Notes: generated by a model from the sequence alone, not told the origin. A stretch of 64,000 bases of DNA from Rhizobium sp. 18055 (GCF_902706285.1 NZ_CACSKD010000008.1:186001-250000); one strand, 5' to 3'. Shown: positions 51,936-61,542, counted from the first letter of the stretch. Program-made: numbers and translations.

Positions 51936-53534
51936 ATGAAGAACTGGAAGACACAAACAAGCGTAGTGGCAATCGCTGCTGTCTCGCAAATTCTGTTTTC
52001 GGCTCAAAGTTATGCCGGAACACCGCGTGACACGCTCGTGATCGCCACGCAAATGGATGACATCGTCTCGATGGATCCGGCCGAAGGCTGGGAAGCCACG
52101 TCCAGCGAGATGATCGCCAACGCGTACCAGACGCTTGTCGATACGGACCCTGCAGATCCCGCTAAAATTACCGGCGTGGTTGCTGATTCCTGGACCGTTT
52201 CCGATGACGGGTTGACCTTCAAGTTCAAAATCAGGACCGGTCTGAAATTTGCATCCGGCAACCCGCTCACGGCCGACGATGTCGTCTATTCAATCGAGCG
52301 CGCGGTGGTGCTCAATCGTGGACCAGCGTTCATCCTTAGGCAGTTCGGCTTAGATGAAAACAACATCGCTGAAAAAGTGAAGAAGACCGGCGACGACGAA
52401 GTGACGTTGGTCATCGACAAGCCTTATGCTCCGACCTTCGTTCTGCAGTGCATCTCCTCCGAGCCGGTAGGCTCAATCGTGGACAGCAAGCTGCTTAAAG
52501 AACATGCTGCCGACAATGACTACGGCAATGGCTGGCTGAAGACGCATTCGGCCGGCTCCGGTCCTTTTGTCATCAAGGACTGGCGGGCCAATGAAATCGC
52601 TTTGCTTGAGAAGAACAAGGAATTCACCGGCGGCGAGGTGAAGTTGAACCGCGTTATCTACCGGCACGTTCCGGAGATTGCCACCCAGAAAATCTTGATC
52701 GAAAAAGGCGACGTCGATGTCGCCAGAAGCCTTGGTTCGTCCGAACTCAGCGGTCTTGCCGATGACAAAGACATCAAAATCGAGAGCTATCCCATTCCAA
52801 GAATCTTCAGTCTGGGAATGAACCAGAAAAACCAGTATCTCGCCAAGCCGGAAGTTCGCAAGGCACTGAAATATCTTGTCGATTACAATGGGCTTGCGAA
52901 CACGCTGTTGAAGGGCAAGGCCGTCGTCCACCAGACGTTCCTCCCAGAAGGCCAGCTTGGCGCCCTGGACGAAAATCCCTATACGCTGGATGTTGCCAAG
53001 GCGAAGGAACTCCTCAAGGCGGCGGGCCTTGAAAACGGCTTCGATATCACGATCGATGTGCCGAACCACCCCGAACCGCTTGGCATCGCCGAGTCGCTTC
53101 TGAAGACATTTGGGGAAGCCGGCATCAGAGCCAAGCTCAACAGCGCGGATTCAAAAGAGGTCACGTCAAAGACGTTCGCCCGGCAGCATGAGCTTGGTTG
53201 GATGCAGTGGGGATCGGATTATCCGGATCCGAACTCGAATGCCGAGGCGTTCGCGTCCAACCCTGACAATTCGGACAATACCGAATTGAAGTCGCCGGCT
53301 TGGCGTCAGAGTTGGGAGATACCCGAGCTGACGAAAATGGTTGGCGAAGCCGTTCTTGAGAAGGACGCCATCAAGCGCGAAGAAATATATCAGACGCTCC
53401 AGAGGAAAGTCCTCGACGACGGTCCATACCTTCTGATGTTCGAGCCGCTGGACGTCTCGGCCGTTCGCACTGACGTGAGTGGCTTCGTCATGTCATCCAA
53501 ATTCGCACTATACGGCGGGGCGTCGAAACAATGA
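51936..53534 (+). CDS. Peptide/nickel-type ABC substrate-binding protein (family 5)
   Basis: A 532-aa periplasmic protein with a Sec signal peptide (about 27 residues, ending SAQSYAG). DppA/OppA features: LVIATQMDDIVSMDPAEGWE, VADSWTVSDDGLTFKFKIR, GNPLTADDVVYSIERAV, PSF-like GPFVIKDW and the late GWMQWGSDYPDPNSNAEAF. It captures oligopeptides or similar ligands. The permease gene overlaps its stop by four bases (ATGA). Confidence 0.93.
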   Translation: MKNWKTQTSVVAIAAVSQILFSAQSYAGTPRDTLVIATQMDDIVSMDPAEGWEATSSEMIANAYQTLVDTDPADPAKITGVVADSWTVSDDGLTFKFKIRTGLKFASGNPLTADDVVYSIERAVVLNRGPAFILRQFGLDENNIAEKVKKTGDDEVTLVIDKPYAPTFVLQCISSEPVGSIVDSKLLKEHAADNDYGNGWLKTHSAGSGPFVIKDWRANEIALLEKNKEFTGGEVKLNRVIYRHVPEIATQKILIEKGDVDVARSLGSSELSGLADDKDIKIESYPIPRIFSLGMNQKNQYLAKPEVRKALKYLVDYNGLANTLLKGKAVVHQTFLPEGQLGALDENPYTLDVAKAKELLKAAGLENGFDITIDVPNHPEPLGIAESLLKTFGEAGIRAKLNSADSKEVTSKTFARQHELGWMQWGSDYPDPNSNAEAFASNPDNSDNTELKSPAWRQSWEIPELTKMVGEAVLEKDAIKREEIYQTLQRKVLDDGPYLLMFEPLDVSAVRTDVSGFVMSSKFALYGGASKQ

Positions 53535-54571
53535 AGAATTGGTTTGGAAGCGGTGCGGCGGCCAATGTCGTCTCATTGATTCTTCGCCTGGTCTATAACT
53601 TCGTCATTCCGCTTTTCGGATTGGCGCTTCTGACATTCTTGATCGGTCGGCTTATGCCGACCGATCCGGTGCTTGCGATCGTTGGAGACCAGGCTTCGAC
53701 CGAAACATATCGGCACGTTCGCGAGGGCCTGGGCTTGGATCTGCCGGTTCTCGAGCAGTTCTGGCTTTATCTCACCCGGCTGGCGCATGGGGAACTGGGC
53801 CGCTCCGTCTTGACGACCAGGCCGGTGGTCGAAGATATATTGCGGGCGTTCCCTGCAACACTGGAACTGTCGATAGCCAGCATCATGATTGGGATCGTTG
53901 GGGGCGTACCGCTCGGCGTCTTGGCTGCAGTACGAAAAGACCGCTTCAGTGACCATGCAATCCGCGTCTTCACGTTGGTTGGCTATTCAGTTCCGTCGTT
54001 CTGGCTCGGCCTGATGGGCCTGGCCATTCTCTATGGGAAACTGGGATGGGCTGCAGGGCCCGGTAGGCTTGATGTTGCCTATGAGTATCTGGTGGAGCCG
54101 ATCACAGGAATGACAACCGTTGATGCGCTTCTTGAGCGGCAGTGGGATGTCTTCTATGACGCGCTGCAGCACCTCGTGCTTCCTTCACTGGTTATCGGAT
54201 ATTTCTCGCTGGCGCTGATCTGCAGAATGACACGCGCACTCATGCTGAGCGAGATGAATCAGGAATACGTGATCACGGCAAAAGTGAAGGGGTTGAGCGC
54301 TAACAGGATCGTCTGGCGGCATGTCTTTCGAAATACGATGGGGTCCCTATCGACAGTGATCGCCTTGACGTTCGGCCTACTCCTCGAGGGATCGGTTCTG
54401 ACCGAGACGGTCTTCTCTTGGCCAGGCCTCGGCTCCTACATGACCAATTCCCTTCGAAATGCCGATATGAATGCAATTCTTGGCGGCACGCTGTTCATTG
54501 GAGCGATGTTCATCGTCGTCAACTGGATAGCCGATCTCATTCAGGCATCTCTCGATCCACGGGTCGGCTGA
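53531..54571 (+). CDS. dppB: Dipeptide/oligopeptide ABC permease (DppB-like)
   Basis: A 346-aa inner-membrane protein with six helices. DppB/OppB motifs: GRLMPTDPVLAIVGDQAS, LGLDLPVLEQFWLYLTRLAH, GELGRSVLTTRPVVEDI, and the coupling loop YVITAKVKGLSANRIVWRHV, followed by SWPGLGSYMTNSLRNADMN. It pairs with the DppC-like protein to form the channel. Confidence 0.93.
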   Translation: MKNWFGSGAAANVVSLILRLVYNFVIPLFGLALLTFLIGRLMPTDPVLAIVGDQASTETYRHVREGLGLDLPVLEQFWLYLTRLAHGELGRSVLTTRPVVEDILRAFPATLELSIASIMIGIVGGVPLGVLAAVRKDRFSDHAIRVFTLVGYSVPSFWLGLMGLAILYGKLGWAAGPGRLDVAYEYLVEPITGMTTVDALLERQWDVFYDALQHLVLPSLVIGYFSLALICRMTRALMLSEMNQEYVITAKVKGLSANRIVWRHVFRNTMGSLSTVIALTFGLLLEGSVLTETVFSWPGLGSYMTNSLRNADMNAILGGTLFIGAMFIVVNWIADLIQASLDPRVG

Positions 54572-54599
54572 TGCCGCGCATTTTGAACTGGTGAGTCCA

Positions 54600-55433
54600 A
54601 TGAAACAAATTCTCAGATCGCTCCGATCGCCATCGCTTCTCATCGCTGTGCTGATCATAGGCTTCACCGTTGGCGCCGCGCTGTTTGCCAATTTTCTTGC
54701 CCCATACTCTCCCTATTTCGGCGGTGATCTTCAGACCGAGCGGCTTCTTCCGCCAAGCCTGCACTTCTGGCTAGGGACGGATGATCAAGCGCGCGACATC
54801 TATTCCCGCCTGCTCTTCGGCACCCGGTTGACGTTGCTGATAACCGTTCTGTCGATGGCGATCTCATTGCCGCTGGGTTTGGCGATCGGCGTGATATCTG
54901 GCTATTTCGGCGGGCTGGTCGATGGAATCCTGATGCGCATTACCGATGTGGCGCTCGGGTTCCCCAAGCTTGTCTTTGCCCTGGCACTGGCAGCTGCGCT
55001 TGGACCTGGCGTTGAAAACGCCATCGTTGCCATCGCACTGACAAACTGGCCGCCCTATGCGCGTCTGGCACGCGCCGAGGCGTTGCGCCTGCGCAACAGC
55101 GATTTCGTTGCAGCGTGCCGCCTGCAGGGGGCCGGGCCGTTCTACATCATACGACACCACATTTTGCCGCTGACGCTACCGAATGTCATTGTTCGCGCGA
55201 CCCTGGATGTCTCGAGTGTCATTCTGACGGCTGCCGCACTCGGCTTTTTGGGCCTCGGGGCGCAGGCTCCGGCGGCCGAATGGGGTGCGATGATTGCGGC
55301 CGGGCAGAGGTATCTGCTTGATCAATGGTGGGTGGCTGCGGTGCCCGGCATTGCTATCTGCCTGCTAAGCCTGAGCTTCAACATGCTCGGAGACGTAGCG
55401 CGTGACAACCTAGATCCGAGGAGCGGGCGATGA
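54600..55433 (+). CDS. dppC: Dipeptide/oligopeptide ABC permease (DppC-like)
   Basis: A 277-aa membrane protein: FWLGTDDQARDIYSRLLFGT, MRITDVALGFPKLVFALALA and the coupling loop FVAACRLQGAGPFYIIRHHI, all typical of DppC/OppC. I prefer the ATG at 54600 (GGTGAG just upstream) to a GTG nine bases earlier. It ends in DNLDPRSGR. The next gene starts inside its stop (ATGA). Confidence 0.92.
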   Translation: MKQILRSLRSPSLLIAVLIIGFTVGAALFANFLAPYSPYFGGDLQTERLLPPSLHFWLGTDDQARDIYSRLLFGTRLTLLITVLSMAISLPLGLAIGVISGYFGGLVDGILMRITDVALGFPKLVFALALAAALGPGVENAIVAIALTNWPPYARLARAEALRLRNSDFVAACRLQGAGPFYIIRHHILPLTLPNVIVRATLDVSSVILTAAALGFLGLGAQAPAAEWGAMIAAGQRYLLDQWWVAAVPGIAICLLSLSFNMLGDVARDNLDPRSGR

Positions 55434-56260
55434 TGGAAATGAAGCCTTCCCTAATCGTCGAAAATCTCTCCGTTTCCTTCGGACATGGGGCAAGCACAAT
55501 CAAGGCCGTCGATGGCGTCTCTCTTACTGTTGGTAAGGAACGCGTTGCGATCGTCGGCGAATCCGGTTCGGGTAAATCGCAAACGGGAAGAGCCATTCTC
55601 GGTCTTTCGCCAAAGTCGGCCAAGGTCCACGCCGACCGCCTGGAATTCGATGGCATCGAGCTGAATGGGCTTAGTGAAAGGCAATGGCGCGGTATTCGAG
55701 GAAAGCGGATATCGATGATCATGCAGGACCCGAAGTTCTCGCTCAATCCGACCATGACGATCGGCGCACAGATCGTGGAAGCGGCCAAGAGCACAGGGGC
55801 GCTCGATACAAAGAGCGCCACCGAAAAGACACTTGATATGCTTGCATCGGTACGCATCAGCGATCCAAAGCGCATGTACAATCTCTATCCGCACGAAGTT
55901 TCGGGCGGCATGGGCCAGCGTGCAATGATTGCGATGATGTTGGTCACGGAGCCGCAACTGCTCATTGCCGACGAGCCAACCTCAGCGCTTGATGTCAGCG
56001 TCCAGGAACAAGTGATCTCCATCCTTGATGAAATGGTACGGGAATCACACGTTGGATTGTTGATGATCACTCATGACTTACGATTGGTCCGCAGGTTCTG
56101 TGACCGCGTGATCGTCATGTACAAGGGCAAGATAGTTGAAGAGCTCGCCTCCGATGATCTGCTGCATGCGGAGCACCCTTATACGCGCAACCTGCTGCGA
56201 TGTGTTCCAAGCTTGACCAGACGCGTTCGTCCGCTCCCGACGAAGGAGGATTTCATCTGA
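55430..56260 (+). CDS. dppD: Dipeptide/oligopeptide ABC ATPase (DppD-like)
   Basis: A 276-aa ATPase: Walker A AIVGESGSGKSQTGRAILGL, Q-loop SMIMQDPKFSLNP, signature HEVSGGMGQRAMIAMMLVT, Walker B LLIADEPTSALDVSVQE and switch His LLMITHDLRLVRRF. The usual DppD tail with its iron-sulfur-type Cys cluster is short here (HPYTRNLLRCVPSLTRRVR). The fifth position of Walker A is GKSQ not GKST, seen in several DppD proteins. The next ATPase gene starts on its stop codon. Confidence 0.92.
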   Translation: MMEMKPSLIVENLSVSFGHGASTIKAVDGVSLTVGKERVAIVGESGSGKSQTGRAILGLSPKSAKVHADRLEFDGIELNGLSERQWRGIRGKRISMIMQDPKFSLNPTMTIGAQIVEAAKSTGALDTKSATEKTLDMLASVRISDPKRMYNLYPHEVSGGMGQRAMIAMMLVTEPQLLIADEPTSALDVSVQEQVISILDEMVRESHVGLLMITHDLRLVRRFCDRVIVMYKGKIVEELASDDLLHAEHPYTRNLLRCVPSLTRRVRPLPTKEDFI

Positions 56261-57030
56261 TGTTAGAGACGCGCGAACTGACGATCGAGTTCAATCGCAG
56301 TGGAAAGACATTCACGGCAGTCGACAAGGTTTCAATGACCGTGACGCAGGGTAGTTCCTTTGGGCTAGTCGGCGAATCGGGATCGGGAAAGTCGACCATC
56401 TTGCGGGCCCTCAGCGGCTTCATGCGCGCAAGCAGTGGGGACATCCTTGTTGGCGGTTCAACACTGAAAAATCCTGAGAAGAGCTTCTTCAAGCAGGTGC
56501 AAATGATATTTCAGGATCCCTTCGGCTCCCTGAACCCCGCCCACCGAATAGGCCGTATACTTGACGAGCCGCTTAGGCTGCATTCTTTCGACAATCGCGC
56601 GGACCGTATTCGCCGGGCACTCGTGGATGTCGGCCTCCCAGAAACAGCGCAAAGCCGATATCCGCACGAGCTATCCGGCGGACAAAGACAGCGGGTTGCA
56701 ATCGCAAGAGCGCTGATCATGGAACCGCAAGTCATTCTGCTCGACGAGCCAACATCGGCGCTAGATGTTTCTGTCCAAGCGGAGGTGCTGAATCTTTTGG
56801 ACCGACTGAGGACGGAAAGAGGGCTGACATACGTCCTTGTCAGTCACGATCTGGCTGTGGTGGCCCATCTTTGCGACGAGATTGGTGTCATGCAGGATGG
56901 CAAAATGGTCGAGACGATTACCGTCGATAATCTGCTGGCAGGCGAGGCTAAGCATCCATACACACAACATCTTTTGGCAATCGCGCTAAAAAACGACCTT
57001 GTCTTTGACGAGAACCAGCTCTCAAGATAG
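56260..57030 (+). CDS. dppF: Dipeptide/oligopeptide ABC ATPase (DppF-like)
   Basis: A 256-aa ATPase: Walker A LVGESGSGKSTILRALSGFM, Q-loop MIFQDPFGSLNPAHRIG, signature PHELSGGQRQRVAIARALIM, Walker B VILLDEPTSALDVSVQAEV and switch His VLVSHDLAVVAHLCD. The ATG at 56260 overlaps the previous stop (TGATG) and has AAGGAGG upstream; the frame open from 56200 lies inside the previous gene. Completes the five-part importer. Confidence 0.93.
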   Translation: MLETRELTIEFNRSGKTFTAVDKVSMTVTQGSSFGLVGESGSGKSTILRALSGFMRASSGDILVGGSTLKNPEKSFFKQVQMIFQDPFGSLNPAHRIGRILDEPLRLHSFDNRADRIRRALVDVGLPETAQSRYPHELSGGQRQRVAIARALIMEPQVILLDEPTSALDVSVQAEVLNLLDRLRTERGLTYVLVSHDLAVVAHLCDEIGVMQDGKMVETITVDNLLAGEAKHPYTQHLLAIALKNDLVFDENQLSR

Positions 57031-57090
57031 CGTTCGCAATCAACTGCCTCGAGCGAGTTCATTGATAAACAGATCGGCGAAGACAACCTT

Positions 57091-57747
57091 ATGGCTCTAG
57101 ATCGCCAATTTCATCACCGAAATCTACCCGACCAGATCGCCGATCATATCGTTGATCGTCTTGCGCTCGGTGAGCTCTCTCGGGGAGACCGCCTCTTTGA
57201 AAAAGAGCTTTGCGACACATTGAACGTCAGCCGAATTCCGCTCCGCGAAGCACTTCGCTTGCTGCAAGCACAAGGCGTGGTGCGGACCGAACCCAACCGC
57301 GGCACCTTCATCATCGGTTTCGACAAAAAAGAGATTTCCGAGGCGCAGGAGGTAAGGCTCTCTGTCGAGCGGATTGCACTGCGGCGTTTGCTACCGATCG
57401 TGAAGGGACGCCCGGAAATTCTCTCCAGCCTGGATGAGCCGATCGAGCAGATGAAACGGGCGGCGATGGTAGGCGATCGCCTTGAATTTTGCCGGGCCGA
57501 CCTCTTGTTTCACGGCCGCCTCATCGATTTGTCCGAGAGCGTAACACTTCGCCCGGTTTGGGAGGTGCTATCCCGCGTCACCTTCGTGTTCATGACGCAG
57601 GAACCCGTGTTGGCATACAATTACGCGGGAGCAATTGAGGATCACGTCATCCTGAAAAACCTTATCCGAGAGGGGCGCTGGGCTCCGGTCGAGAAGGAAA
57701 TTTTCGCACATATCACGGTGCCGATGAGCCTGCGCAGACCTGCTTAA
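57091..57747 (+). CDS. GntR-family regulator (FCD type)
   Basis: A 218-aa regulator: winged helix at about 10-75 (LPDQIADHIVDRLALGELSR, SRIPLREALRLLQAQGVVRT, EPNRGTFIIG) and a shorter FCD ligand domain (FCRADLLFHGRLIDLSES; AGAIEDHVILKNLIREG). It lies 60 bases after the DppF-like gene in the same direction and is probably read through with the operon, giving feedback control. The best operator candidate is the palindrome at 48532-48549 in front of the first gene. Confidence 0.87.
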   Translation: MALDRQFHHRNLPDQIADHIVDRLALGELSRGDRLFEKELCDTLNVSRIPLREALRLLQAQGVVRTEPNRGTFIIGFDKKEISEAQEVRLSVERIALRRLLPIVKGRPEILSSLDEPIEQMKRAAMVGDRLEFCRADLLFHGRLIDLSESVTLRPVWEVLSRVTFVFMTQEPVLAYNYAGAIEDHVILKNLIREGRWAPVEKEIFAHITVPMSLRRPA

Positions 57748-57951
57748 AAGACAGTTGACTAACCGGGGTCAACGGAGATTAAATTCGTATTGTGGTCGAA
57801 AATGTGGAAACTATTTTCATCGCGGCATTTAAGACGGATGAGGCTGTGACGAACCAGATGGCCGACATAAAATAGGTCTAATCGACATTCGGCGTAGCCA
57901 GATCATGGTAGCAAACGTTCACTAGCTGGGTCTCGGCGATTGCATTCACTT

Positions 57952-58100
57952 GCGGCCAAAGTCATGGATATTCTCGAAGAGCGAAGTGTGGTTAGCGCTG
58001 CGCGGTGGTTGAAGCAGCACCCGTCTATTGAGGTCGTGAGCGGAGATAGATGCGGACTTTAAGCGCAGGCCGCTTATGAAGGCGCGCCGCAAGCGTCTCA
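57952..58100 (+). mobile_element. ISL3-family transposase fragment
   Basis: The plus frame reads KVMDILEERSVVSAARWLKQ, HPSIEVVSGDRCGL then a stop, and a shifted frame continues AQAAYEGAPQASQ. This matches the segment around the first catalytic region of ISL3 transposases (VDLL..R....AWLK.HP.V..ISRDR...YA...GAP.A). Only about 50 codons remain, with a frameshift. The rest of the 383-base gap (57748-58130) shows no gene. Confidence 0.7.
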
Positions 58101-58130
58101 GGAATCAGCAATGAAGTTGAGAGGGGTCCA

Positions 58131-59252
58131 GTGAGCGTCAGGCGAAGTTCTACCCAGGTTAGGCCTTCAGAGCCCGGCAAATACTGCCCGTCAATCTTGC
58201 GCTGGGCCGTCCTCATGAGTGCCCTCGCTTCCGCGTGCGCCGCACAGTGTGAGACGCTGTTCAGCGCGGCGTCACCCTGGAATATCACTGTGCCCGCAAC
58301 GGCAAGCGCTCGATCGGCGGGCATTGCTGCTGGCTGGCCCGTTGGTCTTGATACGTGGGATCCGAACGGCTACTGGGTTGTCCCGTACTACGAGGCAAGC
58401 GAAAGCGATCCGCTTGTGCCCATTCTCTACAATCCGCAGGCATGGATGGCGGTTTTCGCCGGTTCCTGGCGAAGGTCCGGAAACCCACGGGATGTAGAGG
58501 CGGCGATCCGTGCGTCGTCGTCTCAGACCTTTCCGTTTCCGGGTAATGTGTTCTCATCGACGTCAACGTCGGGATGGACCATGCCGCCATTCTACAATCA
58601 GTTGATGAACGGTACATCTGGCGCGGCGACGTTCCACGTGCCGTCATCAGAATTCTTGCCCCCTGCCGGCGCAGATGGCCATGTCGCCATTCGTCAACCA
58701 TCGGGCGGCGTGCTTGAAATCTATGGCACGATTGTCCTTTCCGATCAGACGATCGTCGCACTATCCTATTCGGTGACAGATCCGGCCGGTCTGGGCGACG
58801 GTTGGCAGAGAGGCCAGACCGCATCGATGCTGCCCAGTTACGCCGGAGCGATTGTCGATGAGGAAATCGGCATGGGGATCAGACATGCCATGTCGATCAC
58901 CGTGCCCGCTAAGCTATTGGCACCACAGATTGCCTACCCCGCCTTCGCCCTCGACCGCGATGCAATGACCAATGCGGTTCCCTATTCCGGCGCTCTGCCA
59001 ATGGGGTCGCGTCTGGCGCTGCCGGCCAGCATAGAGGTAGGGGACCTGCGGTTGGTGACCGACGCAGGACGGGCGATTGCGGCTGCCGCAAAAGCCTACG
59101 GTTTTTTGATTGTCGATCGCGGAGGCGAAGGGATTACCATCAGAGTGAGGCCAACGAGCTCACGGTCGGAGCCCGAACTCTACGTTTACGATGCGCGGCT
59201 GAACAGTGATCTGGCCACGATATTCGCGCATCTTGCTGTCGTTTCCTTCTGA
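58131..59252 (+). CDS. Secreted protein of unknown function
   Basis: A 373-aa protein starting at a GTG (58131; GAGGGG upstream), with a basic N-terminus and a signal-like segment (WAVLMSALASACAAQ). The mature part begins SAASPWNITVPATASARSAG and contains DPNGYWVVPYYEASESDPLV, PPAGADGHVAIRQPSGGVLE, YAGAIVDEEIGMGIRHAMSI and VKAYGFLIVDRGGEG-like elements. I recall similar SPWN-starting secreted proteins in actinobacteria and rhizobia but no assigned activity; a carbohydrate-active or surface role is only a guess from the exopolysaccharide genes downstream. No known catalytic motif is visible. Confidence 0.7.
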   Translation: MSVRRSSTQVRPSEPGKYCPSILRWAVLMSALASACAAQCETLFSAASPWNITVPATASARSAGIAAGWPVGLDTWDPNGYWVVPYYEASESDPLVPILYNPQAWMAVFAGSWRRSGNPRDVEAAIRASSSQTFPFPGNVFSSTSTSGWTMPPFYNQLMNGTSGAATFHVPSSEFLPPAGADGHVAIRQPSGGVLEIYGTIVLSDQTIVALSYSVTDPAGLGDGWQRGQTASMLPSYAGAIVDEEIGMGIRHAMSITVPAKLLAPQIAYPAFALDRDAMTNAVPYSGALPMGSRLALPASIEVGDLRLVTDAGRAIAAAAKAYGFLIVDRGGEGITIRVRPTSSRSEPELYVYDARLNSDLATIFAHLAVVSF

Positions 59253-60234
59253 ACGAATGGCAGCGCCAACGAAACGCAGTCTTGTATATCGTCAACAGCG
59301 GCGGGGAAAACATCCGACACCGCACGGGGCCAGGGCAGTCCAAGCCGGTCGGATTCAACAGCAAATGCGGTGCGGGCCGTTTCTCCGTCGTGGGGCGACG
59401 GCCGTCAGAGCATCCGCTTAATCAAAGACTTCACGACGCGCCGTTGCTGTTGCAATGGAGCGTCAAAGTTGTGTTCTGGGTTGCATCATCGTGGCGGATA
59501 CGGTGTGGCAGCAGGCTCGATACGAGGGTGAAACGGCCCCAATGGGATGAGTGCCGCACATCGCGACGCAAGCTCGCTCGAAGTGAAAAGTTGCACGGAA
59601 ATCCAAAATATCAGCGCGCCTCGCGCGAATAATAATGCAGAATTTTGTCATCAGGTGAGTGGCCCAAGGGTGCCGCTGAATGCAATGCCTTGCGGTTTCG
59701 GCGTTGGAAACCACCTCCAGAAGCTCAGTCGGTCGATAGAGCGGAAGTATTCACAATTTGTGTTGCGTGGTTCCCATCTGCTGGCGGAGAACGATTTCAG
59801 ATGGTCACAAATTAGGCGAGTCATCGCAAAAGTGCATAGCATGCGCGGCAATCCCTGGGGTCAGGAAATTGCAATCACAACTGAACAGAATCAGTATTAT
59901 TGCGTAAAAAGTGCGCAAAAAATGAGAAAAGAGATCAAAAACAAATCAGATAATCATCGATAATAGAAGTAATATTGAAATTGATCATTGGTCAATATAG
60001 GTACGTTTCTCTAATATATTCACTCTTGTCTTTATGTAATCAATACTATTGATTGAAGAGATCAAGGCGACGTCAGTTTCAATATTCGATCGCTTTGGTA
60101 CTGGGAATCGAGCCATGCGCCATCCCGAAGTGCTCACGCAATAACAAGCAGTGCCTGGCGCAAGACGTGCATAAACGTCAATTCAGTAATTCCCTCGATG
60201 TCCATTTTAGACCGAACTGATCAGGGCTTGGCGC
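59253..60234. other. Long intergenic region, AT-rich in its right half
   Basis: Nearly 1 kb before the exopolysaccharide genes. The best open frame (59547-59963, plus) has no recognisable motif and no good ribosome site; a minus-strand frame overlaps it. The stretch from about 59880 to 60070 is clearly AT-rich with several near-palindromic TATT/AATA runs. Such gaps before polysaccharide operons often hold long leaders, regulator sites or small RNAs, but I cannot define one. Confidence 0.5.
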
Positions 60235-61542
60235 ATGAACTACGTTGACCTTTCCGCCCAAAGGGGCGCTGTTGCGTCCGAGGTAGCATTTCTGAGGCGC
60301 GCATCGGCGATACCGCTACGCTATCGTATCTTCGCTTCGTTGGTATTTTTTATGATCGCTGGAGTTGCGGTTGCCGCCATGCTCCTGACTCCTGCCAGGT
60401 TTCGAACGACAGCCAATCTGCTGGTTCTGCTGTCGGATGATTATGGCGCACGACAGATCGCCGGCGGTAGTGCCGCGCTGCAGCAAACAGCAATGGACCG
60501 GGATGCTTATATGTCGGCCGAACGTGACATTCTCATGAGTGATGGCGTCATGGATGAGGCCATCGCAACAGTGGGCGCTCAGGTCCTTTATCCCGACGCG
60601 ATTAAGCCGCCAGGGACCTTGAAATCGATCTCGCGCGCCGTCGGTGAATTCATTTCGGGGTTCCGACCCGAGGAGAACGACAAAGCCAAGCAAGCCCGCG
60701 AAGTGGCACATCGTGCCGTGGCGCAATCGCTCAGTGTCGACGCGGGCCGAAGCGGCAATGTGATTTCGATGACCTACGAGAATACCGATCGAGACCTTGC
60801 TGCCAGATTTCTATCGACATTGGTCGATGCGTATTTTGCCCGTCGCTCGACACTTTTTTCCGACGAACAGGCGGTCATTCTCGCTCAGCAGGTTGAGACA
60901 AAACGCAAGGAGCTCGCCGTCGCACGCGCGGAGCTGACGAACTTTCGTCAAGTGAACGCCATCTCTGACTTCGTGCTTCAGCGTGAGTTGCTCCTGAGAC
61001 GCGTTGCCGATCTCAATGGAAGCCTGGAGGCAACCGAAGTCAGCGCAACAGAGGCTCTCGCCCGTCGCGCAACAGTGCTTGACCAGCTCAACAGGGAGCC
61101 CGTCGCTTTCGTGAGGCGCTTGGACAATCAGGACGTGAGCGTTCGACAAGGCGACGTCGCGCGGGCATTGGAACAGGAATCCATCCGGCTTGAACAGGAG
61201 TTAAGTGCGGCCTCGGTGCGGCGTGGAGACCTCAAGGCCCGGATCATTTCGATCCAGCGCGAATTGCAGACATTCAATGAACAGGAATCAAGGCTCGACA
61301 ATCTCAGGCTTCGCCAGGAAGTCCTTGAGCGGCAATACGCCCAGGGTTTGCAAACGCTCGAGGACCGGAAGTCCATCGAGGCTGTCGCCCAGACCCGACG
61401 ATCCAACGTGAAGCTCGTGGACATTCCACGGCCAGCGGACCGACCCACCACCCAGCGAATGCTGATTGCGGCGAGCGGTCTGATGCTGGCGCTGTTCAGC
61501 TGCGTCGCCATTCTGACTCTTGGCTGGTTTTCGAGAAACTGA
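60235..61542 (+). CDS. Wzz/GumC-type polysaccharide chain-length or export protein
   Basis: A 435-aa protein: helix at about residues 30-52 (FASLVFFMIAGVAVAAMLL), a Wzz beta-alpha domain, a long coiled coil (about 210-390, QQVETKRKELAVARAELTNF and later heptads), PADRPTTQRMLIAASGLMLA with the Pro-rich motif and second helix, and a short cytoplasmic end (TLGWFSRN). It lacks the C-terminal tyrosine kinase of some BY-kinase fusions. It controls length or export of a surface polysaccharide together with the flippase and transferases downstream. Confidence 0.87.
   Translation: MNYVDLSAQRGAVASEVAFLRRASAIPLRYRIFASLVFFMIAGVAVAAMLLTPARFRTTANLLVLLSDDYGARQIAGGSAALQQTAMDRDAYMSAERDILMSDGVMDEAIATVGAQVLYPDAIKPPGTLKSISRAVGEFISGFRPEENDKAKQAREVAHRAVAQSLSVDAGRSGNVISMTYENTDRDLAARFLSTLVDAYFARRSTLFSDEQAVILAQQVETKRKELAVARAELTNFRQVNAISDFVLQRELLLRRVADLNGSLEATEVSATEALARRATVLDQLNREPVAFVRRLDNQDVSVRQGDVARALEQESIRLEQELSAASVRRGDLKARIISIQRELQTFNEQESRLDNLRLRQEVLERQYAQGLQTLEDRKSIEAVAQTRRSNVKLVDIPRPADRPTTQRMLIAASGLMLALFSCVAILTLGWFSRN

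Noticed and set aside
59547..59963. 138-codon plus-strand frame in the long gap
   Set aside because: No good ribosome site, no motif, and it overlaps an equally unconvincing minus-strand frame.
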